64,000 nt of DNA, from NCBI RefSeq assembly GCF_000328475.2, contig NC_026479.1:620001-684000 (forward strand), written 5' to 3'. Origin of the DNA: Mycosarcoma maydis. Taxonomy: Eukaryota; Basidiomycota; Ustilaginomycetes; Ustilaginales. This document shows, in pieces, positions 8,189 through 17,619 of this stretch (positions are counted from its first letter, which is position 1; each line of letters starts with the position of its first letter). A program made the translations under genes and the position numbers. The notes under the pieces were generated by a model. The model ran no database searches. It worked only from the letters and a program-made list of their open reading frames with translations, and was not told where the DNA came from.

Positions 8189-11119
8189 ATGCCTCACAGT
8201 GACGTGCTCGCTGCGCACGGCAATGGCCACATCCACCGTCGACATGGCACATCCTCAGAACTCCCGGCGCCATCTGCGCCGGCAACATCAGCATCACACC
8301 ATTACGATATCACACCCGAAGTCTTTCGATGCTTCATGTCCTACGAAAGTGCACCTCCTTTAAACCATCTCTCCCAACCGGTGCATTACCATGACCCCAG
8401 CAAGACGTCCACCATCTCGGCTTGGCAACATTTGCCCGCTTCCAGACCGACTCAAGAGCTCAGCCTCGCACAAGGCAATTTGCAACGCGCCATCAGAGGT
8501 ATGCCCAAGAAAAAGGCGGCATTGGGCGCCCAAATCGCTGATAAAGACAAATCCTTGTCAGCGAGCCACGCGCTTGCACCTTCTCTCTCCATCGAACCGC
8601 CGAAAAGCCAAACGCCTTGGCGCTCACCCTCTTCAGAGTCGCTCACGTACGACTTTCAGCAGCTGCAAGTCTCGGCACAAGAGCAGCGACCAGCATCCAC
8701 GACTCCGGCCGCACCTGAAACACGTCAACAGAGCGTGCAGAGTGTTGACCAGCATCATACCTCCGCCTCCCATCAACACTTTCGCTTTCCCTCACTGCCG
8801 ACCAATCTGATCGACGGCGGCTATCACTACCGTCAACGCGCTGCTCAATTCATCCTTCTCTATAGTCAACAGGCCAGCCGAGAACAGCTGTCGAGATGTA
8901 ATCGTCTCTCCCTTCCGCTCATGATCCGTGACTCTCATACCTATTCCAGATCCGGTGGCAATAGCAGGCGCACCATCACCGGCCACGCTGCGGATCAGCA
9001 TGGCCTCGATCATCTTCACCAACCTACACCCGACGACGACGATGACAGCGTCCTTTCCCACCACCATGCACACAATGCTTCTGATGACGACAGCGAGGAC
9101 CTCGACTTTGATGCTTGTCGTACCGCTCATCTCGGCAACAAGAAGAAGCGTAAGAGCAGCCGCTTCAGCAGTCCTGGCCTCGCTTCCCTCACCAATGCTC
9201 AACAGACCATGCAGACCAGCGCTGTCAACCTGACTCCCAACAACGCCATCCCTCACCGCGCCACCGACTCGGTCATACGCAACACTCAGAGCAGCCAGAT
9301 GCGTGCGCTCGTCGACAAGTCAAACACACCCAACCAAACACCTTCGCAGCCGTCTGTTCTTGCTGCTCAGAAGCAGAATGATGTCGCCTTGACCCCTCCC
9401 AAGCCCACTTCTGCCCATCGTCTTGCACCTCTGCGTCTTGCACTTAGACAGACCAACGGCGAGCGGCAGAGATTGTCCGCTCGAAAGCGTATTCGAGCCC
9501 GTCTAGCTCCCATCCTTGACCGCAGAAGGCACGATAGGCTACAAGAGCAAGCTCTACACAAGCAGGAGAGCCATGCCAAGCACGACGCTATTCTTTCGCA
9601 AGATAAAGCAGAGGCGGACGTACAGGATGTTGCCGCTACGGAGAAACGCGTGCCGTCCAAACGCACTTCCAAAGCTGGTAAAAGAGCCCAAGCGATCCGT
9701 GGCGGTGCTTCGTCTGGCAAGCCGCTCACCATCGCTGAGATTCGTGCCAGGGCTGTCGCTGCATCAGGAGGATTGTCCAATACCCCTATTACTCAGGCAA
9801 AGTCAAGTTCATCCGCACGTTCGCCTAAAAGTACTTCATCCTCTTCAAATGGTCACATGGGCTCGGACAGTGCAAAGCAGAGCGCGACGTCGCCAATTTC
9901 GAAGCTGGATTCTTCGCCGAGTCCAAAGTCGAGCTTTTCTGCGACAGATCGAGAAACAGCGCGGGCTCCCTCGACCGCAACCGACTACTTGCCAACAGAC
10001 AGCAAGCCGCGCTTACAGTCAAGGCTTCCTGCACCAACATCGACGTTCGACTTTCGCATGTCCTCTGCCGTCACGCTTCGTCTTCGAGAATTGCGGTCCC
10101 AGCTCGATGCGGCCACTCGCCATCTCTCCGATATGGCCAAACGAGGCACTTTGCGCCTTGCCAACAAGGCAGATGGTCAGGCTGCGCCTCAAGTAAACCA
10201 CGATGATCCCATTCCGAGCGCCGTAATGAATCCGAATGACCGACATGCTGACCATCTCCCTCCATGGGTACGCGGCGCGCTAGATTTTCAACCAGCGGTC
10301 GACGACTTCCAGGTGATCAACTCCAAGCCGCACACATCCCGCCAAACCGCCAAGCACGAAGCGACATCGCCATCTGCGCCGCCCATCTGGCCTCATCGTG
10401 GCTCGTCGACGCCGGCGAATAATGGCCAGTCACGCAGCTCCCCAACCTCTTCGAGACAAACACCTGTCTCTACGTCGCTCAGCACGAACAAAACGTCCAA
10501 CAGTCGTCGTACAGCTGCTCGCAATCCTGCCTCGCACAAGCACGGCGCAGCATGCAAGCATGGCCATGCTCATGCTCATGGTCACGGACGTCCACACGGG
10601 TCAGGTTCGGCTCTGTTCACTGACGATGACTGGATTTGTGTGTTTTGCGAGTATGAGCTGTACTACGGCGAGGCGCCACTCATGTTGCGAGCTTGCCGCA
10701 ACCGCAAAAAGCTGGTCGAGAGGAAGAGCAAGGTCAAGAGCAAAGCACAGGCTGCGCTGCACAAGAAATCGAGTGCCAAATTAAACGGCTCGAGCTGTCA
10801 GCATGGCCATGATCACGTTCACGACTACGGCCATCGTCACCACGACCACGACTATGACCATGACTGCATGCTTGACCATGATCACGCCTGCTATCACGAC
10901 CATGGCAGTGTCAGTGGATCAGAGGACTGCTGTCATCATGATCACGATCATATACATGAGCATGACCGGCATGCACTCGACAGGGACGTTCACGGCTCGC
11001 ATCGAGCGCGTTCCCTGTCGCGATCGTCTCATCCCACTGGGCGCAACGACGTGCATCGCGAACGATGCGACTGCGGTAACTCGATTCACTCCAGCGACTT
11101 TGGCGACGAAGACAGGTAA
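8189..11119 (+). CDS. large His-rich protein with a CxxC segment, function unknown
   Basis: This is a single-exon protein of 976 aa starting at ATG 8189. Most of it is disordered, Ser/Pro/Gln-rich and basic. The only region that looks folded is near residues 811-845, containing WICVFCEYELYYGEAP followed by ACRNRKKLVERKSK, a CxxC with aromatic and acidic surroundings and then a basic patch. It is flanked by His clusters: a first run of alternating His around 788-805 (KHGHAHAHGHG) and a long one around 868-930 with repeated HDH, HDY and DHD units and interspersed Cys. Such tracts can bind Zn or Cu, but that is inference. I do not recognise the family. The gene is divergent from the copper ATPase and convergent with the DPBB protein. 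The Ser-rich middle (about 520-600) looks typical of regulatory or scaffold proteins. Confidence 0.85.
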   Translation: MPHSDVLAAHGNGHIHRRHGTSSELPAPSAPATSASHHYDITPEVFRCFMSYESAPPLNHLSQPVHYHDPSKTSTISAWQHLPASRPTQELSLAQGNLQRAIRGMPKKKAALGAQIADKDKSLSASHALAPSLSIEPPKSQTPWRSPSSESLTYDFQQLQVSAQEQRPASTTPAAPETRQQSVQSVDQHHTSASHQHFRFPSLPTNLIDGGYHYRQRAAQFILLYSQQASREQLSRCNRLSLPLMIRDSHTYSRSGGNSRRTITGHAADQHGLDHLHQPTPDDDDDSVLSHHHAHNASDDDSEDLDFDACRTAHLGNKKKRKSSRFSSPGLASLTNAQQTMQTSAVNLTPNNAIPHRATDSVIRNTQSSQMRALVDKSNTPNQTPSQPSVLAAQKQNDVALTPPKPTSAHRLAPLRLALRQTNGERQRLSARKRIRARLAPILDRRRHDRLQEQALHKQESHAKHDAILSQDKAEADVQDVAATEKRVPSKRTSKAGKRAQAIRGGASSGKPLTIAEIRARAVAASGGLSNTPITQAKSSSSARSPKSTSSSSNGHMGSDSAKQSATSPISKLDSSPSPKSSFSATDRETARAPSTATDYLPTDSKPRLQSRLPAPTSTFDFRMSSAVTLRLRELRSQLDAATRHLSDMAKRGTLRLANKADGQAAPQVNHDDPIPSAVMNPNDRHADHLPPWVRGALDFQPAVDDFQVINSKPHTSRQTAKHEATSPSAPPIWPHRGSSTPANNGQSRSSPTSSRQTPVSTSLSTNKTSNSRRTAARNPASHKHGAACKHGHAHAHGHGRPHGSGSALFTDDDWICVFCEYELYYGEAPLMLRACRNRKKLVERKSKVKSKAQAALHKKSSAKLNGSSCQHGHDHVHDYGHRHHDHDYDHDCMLDHDHACYHDHGSVSGSEDCCHHDHDHIHEHDRHALDRDVHGSHRARSLSRSSHPTGRNDVHRERCDCGNSIHSSDFGDEDR

Positions 11120-12054
11120 CCTCGTCGCGTTTAGTCTCGAGCTGACCTTTGCATCGCCAGCAACACTGCATCTTTCCCTTGGCCCATGTTCTGTCAGCTG
11201 CACATGGCCGTTTGCAAGAATCTCTGCATTCTCTCACCCAAGCATACATAGACTCGCGCATCATAAATTATACACCACAACAAATGCATTCTTCCAAAGC
11301 AATCCTATTTCTCCTGACTATCTCGCTGTGCGTGTAGACTCAAGGTTCACTCCTAGGCGAGCTGGACCATGCAAGATCGGAGGCCAGTGAAGCAGATCGT
11401 CGGCGGAACCACTCACCAAACCCCTGTCCCGTGGCATCCCAAGTGACGATCCACTCACACCCGTCAGTGCGACCACCCAATCTGCTGTCCCTCAACAGTC
11501 CGATACCGGCCCAACTCACGCTCCAGCACACCAGGTGCTAATCACAGTATAGCCAGAAAGCGCATCTATTGCAAAACTCGGCAGAGATGGTAAAAAAAGA
11601 CGAACTCCCCAGGAGAACGTGGCGCAGCAAGACGACGTGTGTAACAACAAAGTATACTCGAACGTGCGCGCAAGAGATACATGAAAGGGCATGAGACATA
11701 AAAGCAAAAAAGGCCCAAGAAGCAAACCAAGAGCGTGGCAGAAGAGATGAGAAGTCGAAAGAGATAAAAGCGGGAAATGAAACAAGACCGTGACGGTGAC
11801 GTAGAGAGTGTCGGGCAAAGATCCGTTGCTGAAAAGGTAACACGAACTGGATAGAACCGAACAAGAGATCGATGGTGGGCAGGCACAAGGGAGACGTCAG
11901 GGACATGTTGATCGAAACCGGTTAGGAATCGTGTACGAGGCTGACCGAATTTCAAACCCAGTCATAATCCGGTCTCTTCGAAGACCTCCTATCGTGAGGT
12001 CAAGAGATCTCTGCTCGGACGTGCCGCAGTCAAGTCATGTCGACCATGATACAA
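11120..12054. other. convergent 3' spacer
   Basis: This is the spacer between the 3' ends of the His-rich protein gene and the secreted DPBB gene. Antisense open frames at 11516-11955 start at non-ATG codons and show no domain. Unlike upstream spacers, it contains no clear ATCGTGAAT motif. It probably holds 3' UTRs and terminators. Confidence 0.55.
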
Positions 12055-12537
12055 TCAGTTCTTGGTGAAGAGCTTGAAGTGGATGCCCTCGATAACGCCC
12101 TGCGAAAGAGGTGCAAGCGCCTTGAAGACAGACTTGGTGGCATCGAAGTGTCCCCAAGAGCACGCTTCACAGTAGTCGACAATTGTCGCCGACACCATCT
12201 TGCCGTTGTAGTGAAGGTGTACCGTCTCACCGCACTTTCCGTATCCTCCGTTCTTCTTGACCGCGACAACTTTCGAGTTGTCTGTCGGCGTAGGTCCGCC
12301 GCAGGCGGGGTTAGCAAGCTGTCCGCCAGCGTACCAGGTAACTTTGCCCCACTTGGAGACCCAGTCGCGCTTCTCAAGGTCGTCCTCAGTCGAGCGCGCA
12401 ACAGCCTCGACGTGGCGAGCCTTGCGCTCGAAAGAGCGCTCACCGAGAGTCGTAAGGCCAGAGTCGTTCGTGTCGACGGAGGCGGCGATGGCAGCAGAGG
12501 CCGAAAGAAGGGCGAACAAGGCGGTGGTGAACTTCAT
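12055..12537 (-). CDS. small secreted protein with a DPBB (expansin/RlpA-like) fold
   Basis: This 160-aa protein starts at ATG 12537 (MKFTTALF). Residues 1-19 form a clear signal peptide. A propeptide follows and ends at a Kex2-type dibasic site, Lys56-Arg57, so the mature form would begin at DWVSKWG. The mature part shows the double-psi beta-barrel pattern: GKVTWY, a Cys at 79 in NPACGG, a Cys at 102 in GKCGETV, then VDYCEACSWGHFD with Cys 123 and 126 and Asp 121/132, and a final QGVIEGIHFKLF. Proteins of this type bind or loosen cell-wall polysaccharide (expansin-like) or act as small apoplastic proteins. No enzymatic activity can be assigned. A longer upstream frame exists, but the signal peptide fixes the start here. 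In a plant-pathogenic smut it would be a candidate apoplastic protein. Confidence 0.88.
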   Translation of the reverse strand: MKFTTALFALLSASAAIAASVDTNDSGLTTLGERSFERKARHVEAVARSTEDDLEKRDWVSKWGKVTWYAGGQLANPACGGPTPTDNSKVVAVKKNGGYGKCGETVHLHYNGKMVSATIVDYCEACSWGHFDATKSVFKALAPLSQGVIEGIHFKLFTKN

Positions 12538-15500
12538 GTTGTTAAGGATGTCGTACAGAGGTGGGGACGAGGTGCAACGAGGGTAGTGGTGTTCGAAACA
12601 AAGGGCTCGAAGAGGGGTGGTAGGGGATGTAGATGCGATATAAAAGGAAGTTCCAGACTTCGTAGGTCGCAGACGCTCGGGAGGATTCGATAGAGAGTGT
12701 AGGGACGAGGGCGGTGAACGAGACGGATTTGGTGTAAGGGTGAGATGGAAGAAGGTTGCAAGAACTGGGGTTGGTGATGAACGAAAACGGGGGTGTTGAT
12801 CAAGCGGAAGCGGAAAAAAGAAGCGAGACGATACAGCGGCTGAAAGCATAGAGCGGACGACCCGATGGAAGGGTGGTAATCCATGAGAAGAACGACCCTC
12901 GAAATGTCTCAGCTGTAATCACGAATACCCCCAAATGCTGCTGACTATTCACGATTGTGGCACAAACAAAGGCACTTCAAGGGGAGGTCGCCGCCGCCAA
13001 TCGCACCAGATTGAGACGTGATGCCTTTAAAGGTGGGTTATTCTGTCTCTCTCGCTCCTGTTTCACACGCACACTCCTTGAATGCCTTCATGCTTCATCC
13101 CACACGGTACAAAGCGACGCCATCGGTATGAATTCGTCGAGAAGTTTTGTCGTTCCTTGATTCACAGGGCATGTTTTCCGCGCCTGAATCATGAAGCCAT
13201 TTACGATTGCAAGACAGATAAGGTGCTCTGTGAGTATCTGCACTGGCCTGTGTGGGCTCGACTGCTTCGAATGGGTTCCTGAGCACAACCACAGTCATGT
13301 TGACTCTGTTGAGCCGGCCTTAGCCGCAGGACTTGACACTTTGTGACTGCTGCGTCCTTCCCTGTGACCCACTCACTGCTCTCCGCCCGTCTCGCCACGT
13401 CTACCAAGTTAGAAAGACAAAAGGCCTGAGAAATGATGCCGAACATGCAGATGACTTTTGAGCAAAGATAGAGAGCTACAAGCAGCCGCAAAGGCAGAAC
13501 ATTCTGGCGAGCATCAAGGTCCATCATCATGCTGCGCATGCAGCCGCGTCTGATGTCCGCGTCCTGATTGACCTGCGCTGCTGCAGAGCATCTCCCTGCT
13601 GACGTAGAAGCTCATGTGACGTCGTTTGAGACGCGCATCGGCATGAGCATGCGCTGCGGACTCGAGTGGAAGAACATGAAAGGATCGACTGCACATCACA
13701 TCTAAGTTAACTTGTACCATCACATGCACTGTGATCGTGCAGATATCTCGGCCATCTTGGTCACACAGGGAAGAGGGGTGGAGCTGCTGGCGCAGCTTCG
13801 GCCATGTCATTCGGTGAGCATGCTTTATACAAAGGCCTTGATAAATGCGTGAGTGGATCATGCAGTCTATGCCAGGCGCGGGCATGTGATACTGTGATAT
13901 TAACAAGAAGGATGGCGCAAACCTTTGCCTCTGCGAATCTGCCGAGCGACGCAGATCACACAGAAGATCTTTGTATGCTGCAGGCGAAGCGGCCCAATGT
14001 GTGAGCATTAGAATAAAAAGGTATTCAACCCATTCGAATTCACATGCAGCGATTTTTTGGCTGAGAGCTGTCAAGTACAGTATATCGGTTACTCCGGCAC
14101 TGTGCGGGTACAAAGCGGCGGGTCCATCGGTCGCGGCGGGCACAAGAACGCGGCATGACTCGTGACTTTACTCGCTCGAATCGTGAATGTGTACTCGCTC
14201 AAATGAAACGGTAAGTTAATCACGATTGTGAATTCAAACTGCCGTGCGCACCAATCACGTTTGTTATTCACGGTTTGAAAGAACAGCTGCACTCGAACTT
14301 TCGCTTTTTCTCGGTCGAGGTTCTTCTTACGCCACACTCGTGACTGGCTGCACACTGTGACTGCAGAGTCAAGCTACCTTCCGTAACAGTTGGCTGTACC
14401 TGATCTCGCAGTCAGCAACTAAGTAACTAACTACCGTAGAACTTCCTTCGAACGGTTTCGTTTGCTGGTCCTTCAGACGTCTCGTGATCTTGATCGTCTC
14501 GTTCTTCGGTGCCATGCCGTCAGCATGCCTGCTATGGCCCCATTCAGCATCTCATTGGAAACCATACTCACCAGTTACTATCGTGATTGAAACGCTCTTC
14601 GTACATGCCATGCGCCGCCTTGCAGTCACCATGCTGTTGTCGTTTCGACGTCGTCAGGCTGCCGCTTCGTTTGCGAGGCTCATCTTAGTTTGTGACATCG
14701 ACCCTTGAACCGCCGTTAACGTGGCGCTCGAATCCCAGGTTGCCACACAAAGCTACCAGCATCGTTGCCTTCTACTGTATTAATAATACCAAGAAATAGT
14801 ATTGTTTACTGGGCAACACTGGATCGAGCTACTTGTCTGTCGCGGGAAACAACGGGCTAGTTAATACAGGCTTTAGTCAACTGACATCTGAGACACACCC
14901 TCGATTCACGATTCCAGCCGGAAAGGCCGGTTGATTCGCGTTTTGCGCCATCTAGTAAATCAACAGTTTGCAGCCTTTGAAGACCTCGTGTTCAGTGGCG
15001 AGCTTCTGTTCAATCCCTGTGCAACTTGTGGATTCGAGGCTGACGAGCTATGCAAGCTGACAAGGCGGGTTTAAAATCACGTTTCGTGGTCATTGCGAGG
15101 AGCGCCTTAACATGTTACTGGTGTCACTTCCTCTCGTGTCTCCATGCTCTGCTTTGTAATCACGAATCATACACTTGGACATGGCTCAGGTTCACTCACA
15201 ACTTGTAGAGCTTACCTTACCTTTCAGGCTGTGTATAAGATTTACGAATACTTGTTTAAATCGTGAATCCCGAATGCCGCAAAGATAATTAAATTCGACA
15301 GTCGTGAGTGATGGTATGAATAAGGAACGTCTTTATCGCGACATGGAAAAGCACCAGAAAACCCCAGCCTGTCGACGAAACACACGATCGAGTCCTAGGC
15401 CAAACACATGATTCTACCAAGCAAAGCCAGAGACAGGTTGGTATCGAGCGAAGGTCAACAACACCACTTGACCACGGACCTCGGTGCATCACTGTTAGAT

Positions 15501-15813
15501 CGATCGACATTCGGGATTGATTTGCACAAGACAGGGTTGTATCCTCATCTAGAAATTCTGCAGTCTGATTGGCCCTCTCCAACATTTTTTTCTCGCTACT
15601 TCCGAAAGAGATCCGAGTCAAACCTCGCGATGTGGGAAAAAATTCGTGATTGTGATTTGAGCGCGAAGAAATATTTTTCTGTGAAACGTGCCTCTGCACG
15701 GACAACGCCTTCAGGCCTCGGAAGCTCTCCGTATCTGGTGACAAATCATTCTCACGCCTGACGGTTCCAGCTTTGTGCTCACCATCCTTCTCCCTCTCAG
15801 GCACTAGGTCATA
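12538..15813. other. 3.3 kb gene-poor divergent region
   Basis: I see no supportable gene between the secreted protein and ATIC. Open frames such as the minus-strand ones around 13514-14143 and 15289-15891 begin at non-ATG codons and show no recognisable domain. Single copies of the ATCGTGAAT motif occur near 12917, 12945, 14178, 14215, 14268, 14898, 15160, 15258 and 15643. There is no simple repeat of note. It may hold long promoters or an unrecognised non-coding transcript. Confidence 0.5.
15615..15620 (-). promoter_or_regulatory. possible TGACTC (Gcn4/Bas1-type) site upstream of ATIC
   Basis: GAGTCA on the plus strand (TGACTC on the minus) lies about 195 bp before the ATIC start. In yeast this core is bound by Gcn4 and by Bas1, which controls ADE genes. 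A six-base match is expected by chance every few kilobases, so this is only suggestive. Confidence 0.25.
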
Positions 15814-17619
15814 ATGTCTGCTTCTCAACCGATCGCCATCCTGTCGGTATACGACAAGACCGGTCTGCTCGATCTCGCCAAGGGCCTCCATGCCCTCGGC
15901 GTGCGTCTGCTTGGATCCGGAGGTACCGCCAAGCTTGTCCGCGAGGCGGGCTTGCCCATCGGCGATGTTTCCGACATCACGAAGGCGCCCGAGATGCTAG
16001 GCGGTCGCGTCAAGACGCTGCACCCTGCTGTCCACGGCGGCATCCTTGCTCAGACCGGCAAGCCCTCCGACGTTGAGGACCTCAAGGCGCAGAGTATCGA
16101 GCCGATCGACGTAGTTGTCTGCAATCTTTACCCCTTCGAGGAGACCATTGCCAAGGAGCCAAAGCCCACAATCGCTCAGGCCACCGAAGAGGTCGACATT
16201 GGCGGCGTCACCCTTCTCCGTGCTGCTGCAAAGAACCACGAGCGCGTCTGGGTGCTCTCGGATCCCAAGGACTACAGTAAGTTCCTCGACAATTATGCCT
16301 CAAAGGATGCTGAGGCCGCCAAGGCCAACCGCAACCTGCTTGCTGTCAAGGCTTTCTCTCAGACTGCTCGCTACGACGAGGCCATTAGCAACTACTACCG
16401 CCAGCAGTACGCCAGTCTCGCATCCAAGTCGATCGATGTCGTCCAGCAGCTTCCTCTCCGATACGGTGCAAACCCTCACCAAAAGCCAGCGCAGGCCTTC
16501 GTCACTGCCGGCGAAATGCCCGTAAAGGCCCTGTGCGGCTCTCCAGGCTACATCAACTTCCTCGACTCGCTCAATGCTTGGGCTCTTGTCCGTGAGCTCG
16601 CCGAGGCTACCGGGTTGCCTGCTGCTGCCAGCTTCAAGCACGTCTCGCCCGCGGGTGCCGCCGTTGGTGTTCCGCTGTCTGACGTCGAAGCCAAGGCTTT
16701 CTTTGTCGATGACCTCGGCCAGCTCTCAGGTCTTGCCACCGCATACGCACGTGCTCGTGGTGCTGATCGCATGTCGTCGTTCGGCGACTTTATCGGCCTC
16801 TCGCACCCCGTCGACGTGCAGACTGCCAAGATCATCTCGCGCGAGGTGAGCGACGGTGTTATTGCACCCTCCTATGAGCCCGAAGCGCTCGAGATTCTCT
16901 CCAAGAAGAAGGGAGGCAAATACTGTGTGCTCGAGATCGACCCCCAGTTCCAGCCCTCGGACATCGAGACCCGCACCGTCTACGGCGTCCAGCTGCAACA
17001 ACGCCGCAACGACGTCAAGATCACCAAGGACCTCTTCACCAACATTGTCTCCGAGAACAAGAACGTTCCCGAGGGCACACAGCTCGACTTGATGGTTGCC
17101 ACGCTCGCACTCAAGTACACACAGAGCAACTCGGTGTGCTACGCCAAGAATGGCCAGGTCATCGGTCTTGGAGCTGGCCAGCAGTCGCGTATTCACTGCA
17201 CAAGGTTGGCAGGAAGCAAGACCGACAACTTTTGGCTGCGTCAGCATCCGCGCGTGCTCAGCTTGCCGTTCAAGAAGGGCACCAAGCGTCCCGAAAAGTC
17301 GAACGCTATCGATCTGTTCGTCGAGGGCACTGAGAATCTGTCATCTGAGGAAAAGGCTGAGTGGGAGGCCGTCTTTGAGCAGGTTCCTGCTGCGCTCAGC
17401 GCGGAAGAGCGAAAGGAGCATGCTGACAAGCTGACCGGCGTTGTCTGCGCCAGCGATGCCTTCTTCCCTTTCCCCGACAACGTTCACCGGGCCAAGAGGA
17501 GTGGAACCAGCTTCATCGTCGCCCCAGGCGGATCCGTCATGGACGACGCATGCGTCGCTACTGCGAACAAGTACGACATGGTAGTGGTAAGGACGAACCT
17601 GCGTCTCTTCCACCATTAA
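15814..17619 (+). CDS. ADE17: bifunctional AICAR transformylase / IMP cyclohydrolase (ATIC)
   Basis: This enzyme performs the last two steps of de novo purine synthesis: 10-formyl-THF-dependent formylation of AICAR and cyclisation to IMP, in the cytosol. The 601-aa protein starts at ATG 15814 and has no intron. The N-terminal MGS-like cyclohydrolase domain (about 5-150) carries [25 protein letters not shown] and [10 protein letters not shown]. The transformylase domain (about 205-601) carries RYGANPHQ, the catalytic Lys275-His276 pair in [11 protein letters not shown], and [17 protein letters not shown]. It ends in RLFHH as family members do. The length matches the eukaryotic family (about 590-600). 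It stands alone between two long gene-poor stretches. Confidence 0.98.
   Translation: MSASQPIAILSVYDKTGLLDLAKGLHALGVRLLGSGGTAKLVREAGLPIGDVSDITKAPEMLGGRVKTLHPAVHGGILAQTGKPSDVEDLKAQSIEPIDVVVCNLYPFEETIAKEPKPTIAQATEEVDIGGVTLLRAAAKNHERVWVLSDPKDYSKFLDNYASKDAEAAKANRNLLAVKAFSQTARYDEAISNYYRQQYASLASKSIDVVQQLPLRYGANPHQKPAQAFVTAGEMPVKALCGSPGYINFLDSLNAWALVRELAEATGLPAAASFKHVSPAGAAVGVPLSDVEAKAFFVDDLGQLSGLATAYARARGADRMSSFGDFIGLSHPVDVQTAKIISREVSDGVIAPSYEPEALEILSKKKGGKYCVLEIDPQFQPSDIETRTVYGVQLQQRRNDVKITKDLFTNIVSENKNVPEGTQLDLMVATLALKYTQSNSVCYAKNGQVIGLGAGQQSRIHCTRLAGSKTDNFWLRQHPRVLSLPFKKGTKRPEKSNAIDLFVEGTENLSSEEKAEWEAVFEQVPAALSAEERKEHADKLTGVVCASDAFFPFPDNVHRAKRSGTSFIVAPGGSVMDDACVATANKYDMVVVRTNLRLFHH

Noticed and set aside
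12037..12693. 218-codon plus-strand frame
   Set aside because: It is antisense to the secreted DPBB protein, which has a signal peptide and conserved Cys pattern; the antisense frame has no domain.
13514..14143. 209-codon minus-strand frame
   Set aside because: It begins at GTG, has no ATG near the start, no domain and mixed composition.
15000..15030. GTTCAATCC, B-box-like
   Set aside because: The flanking bases do not form a T stem, and no A box is seen upstream.
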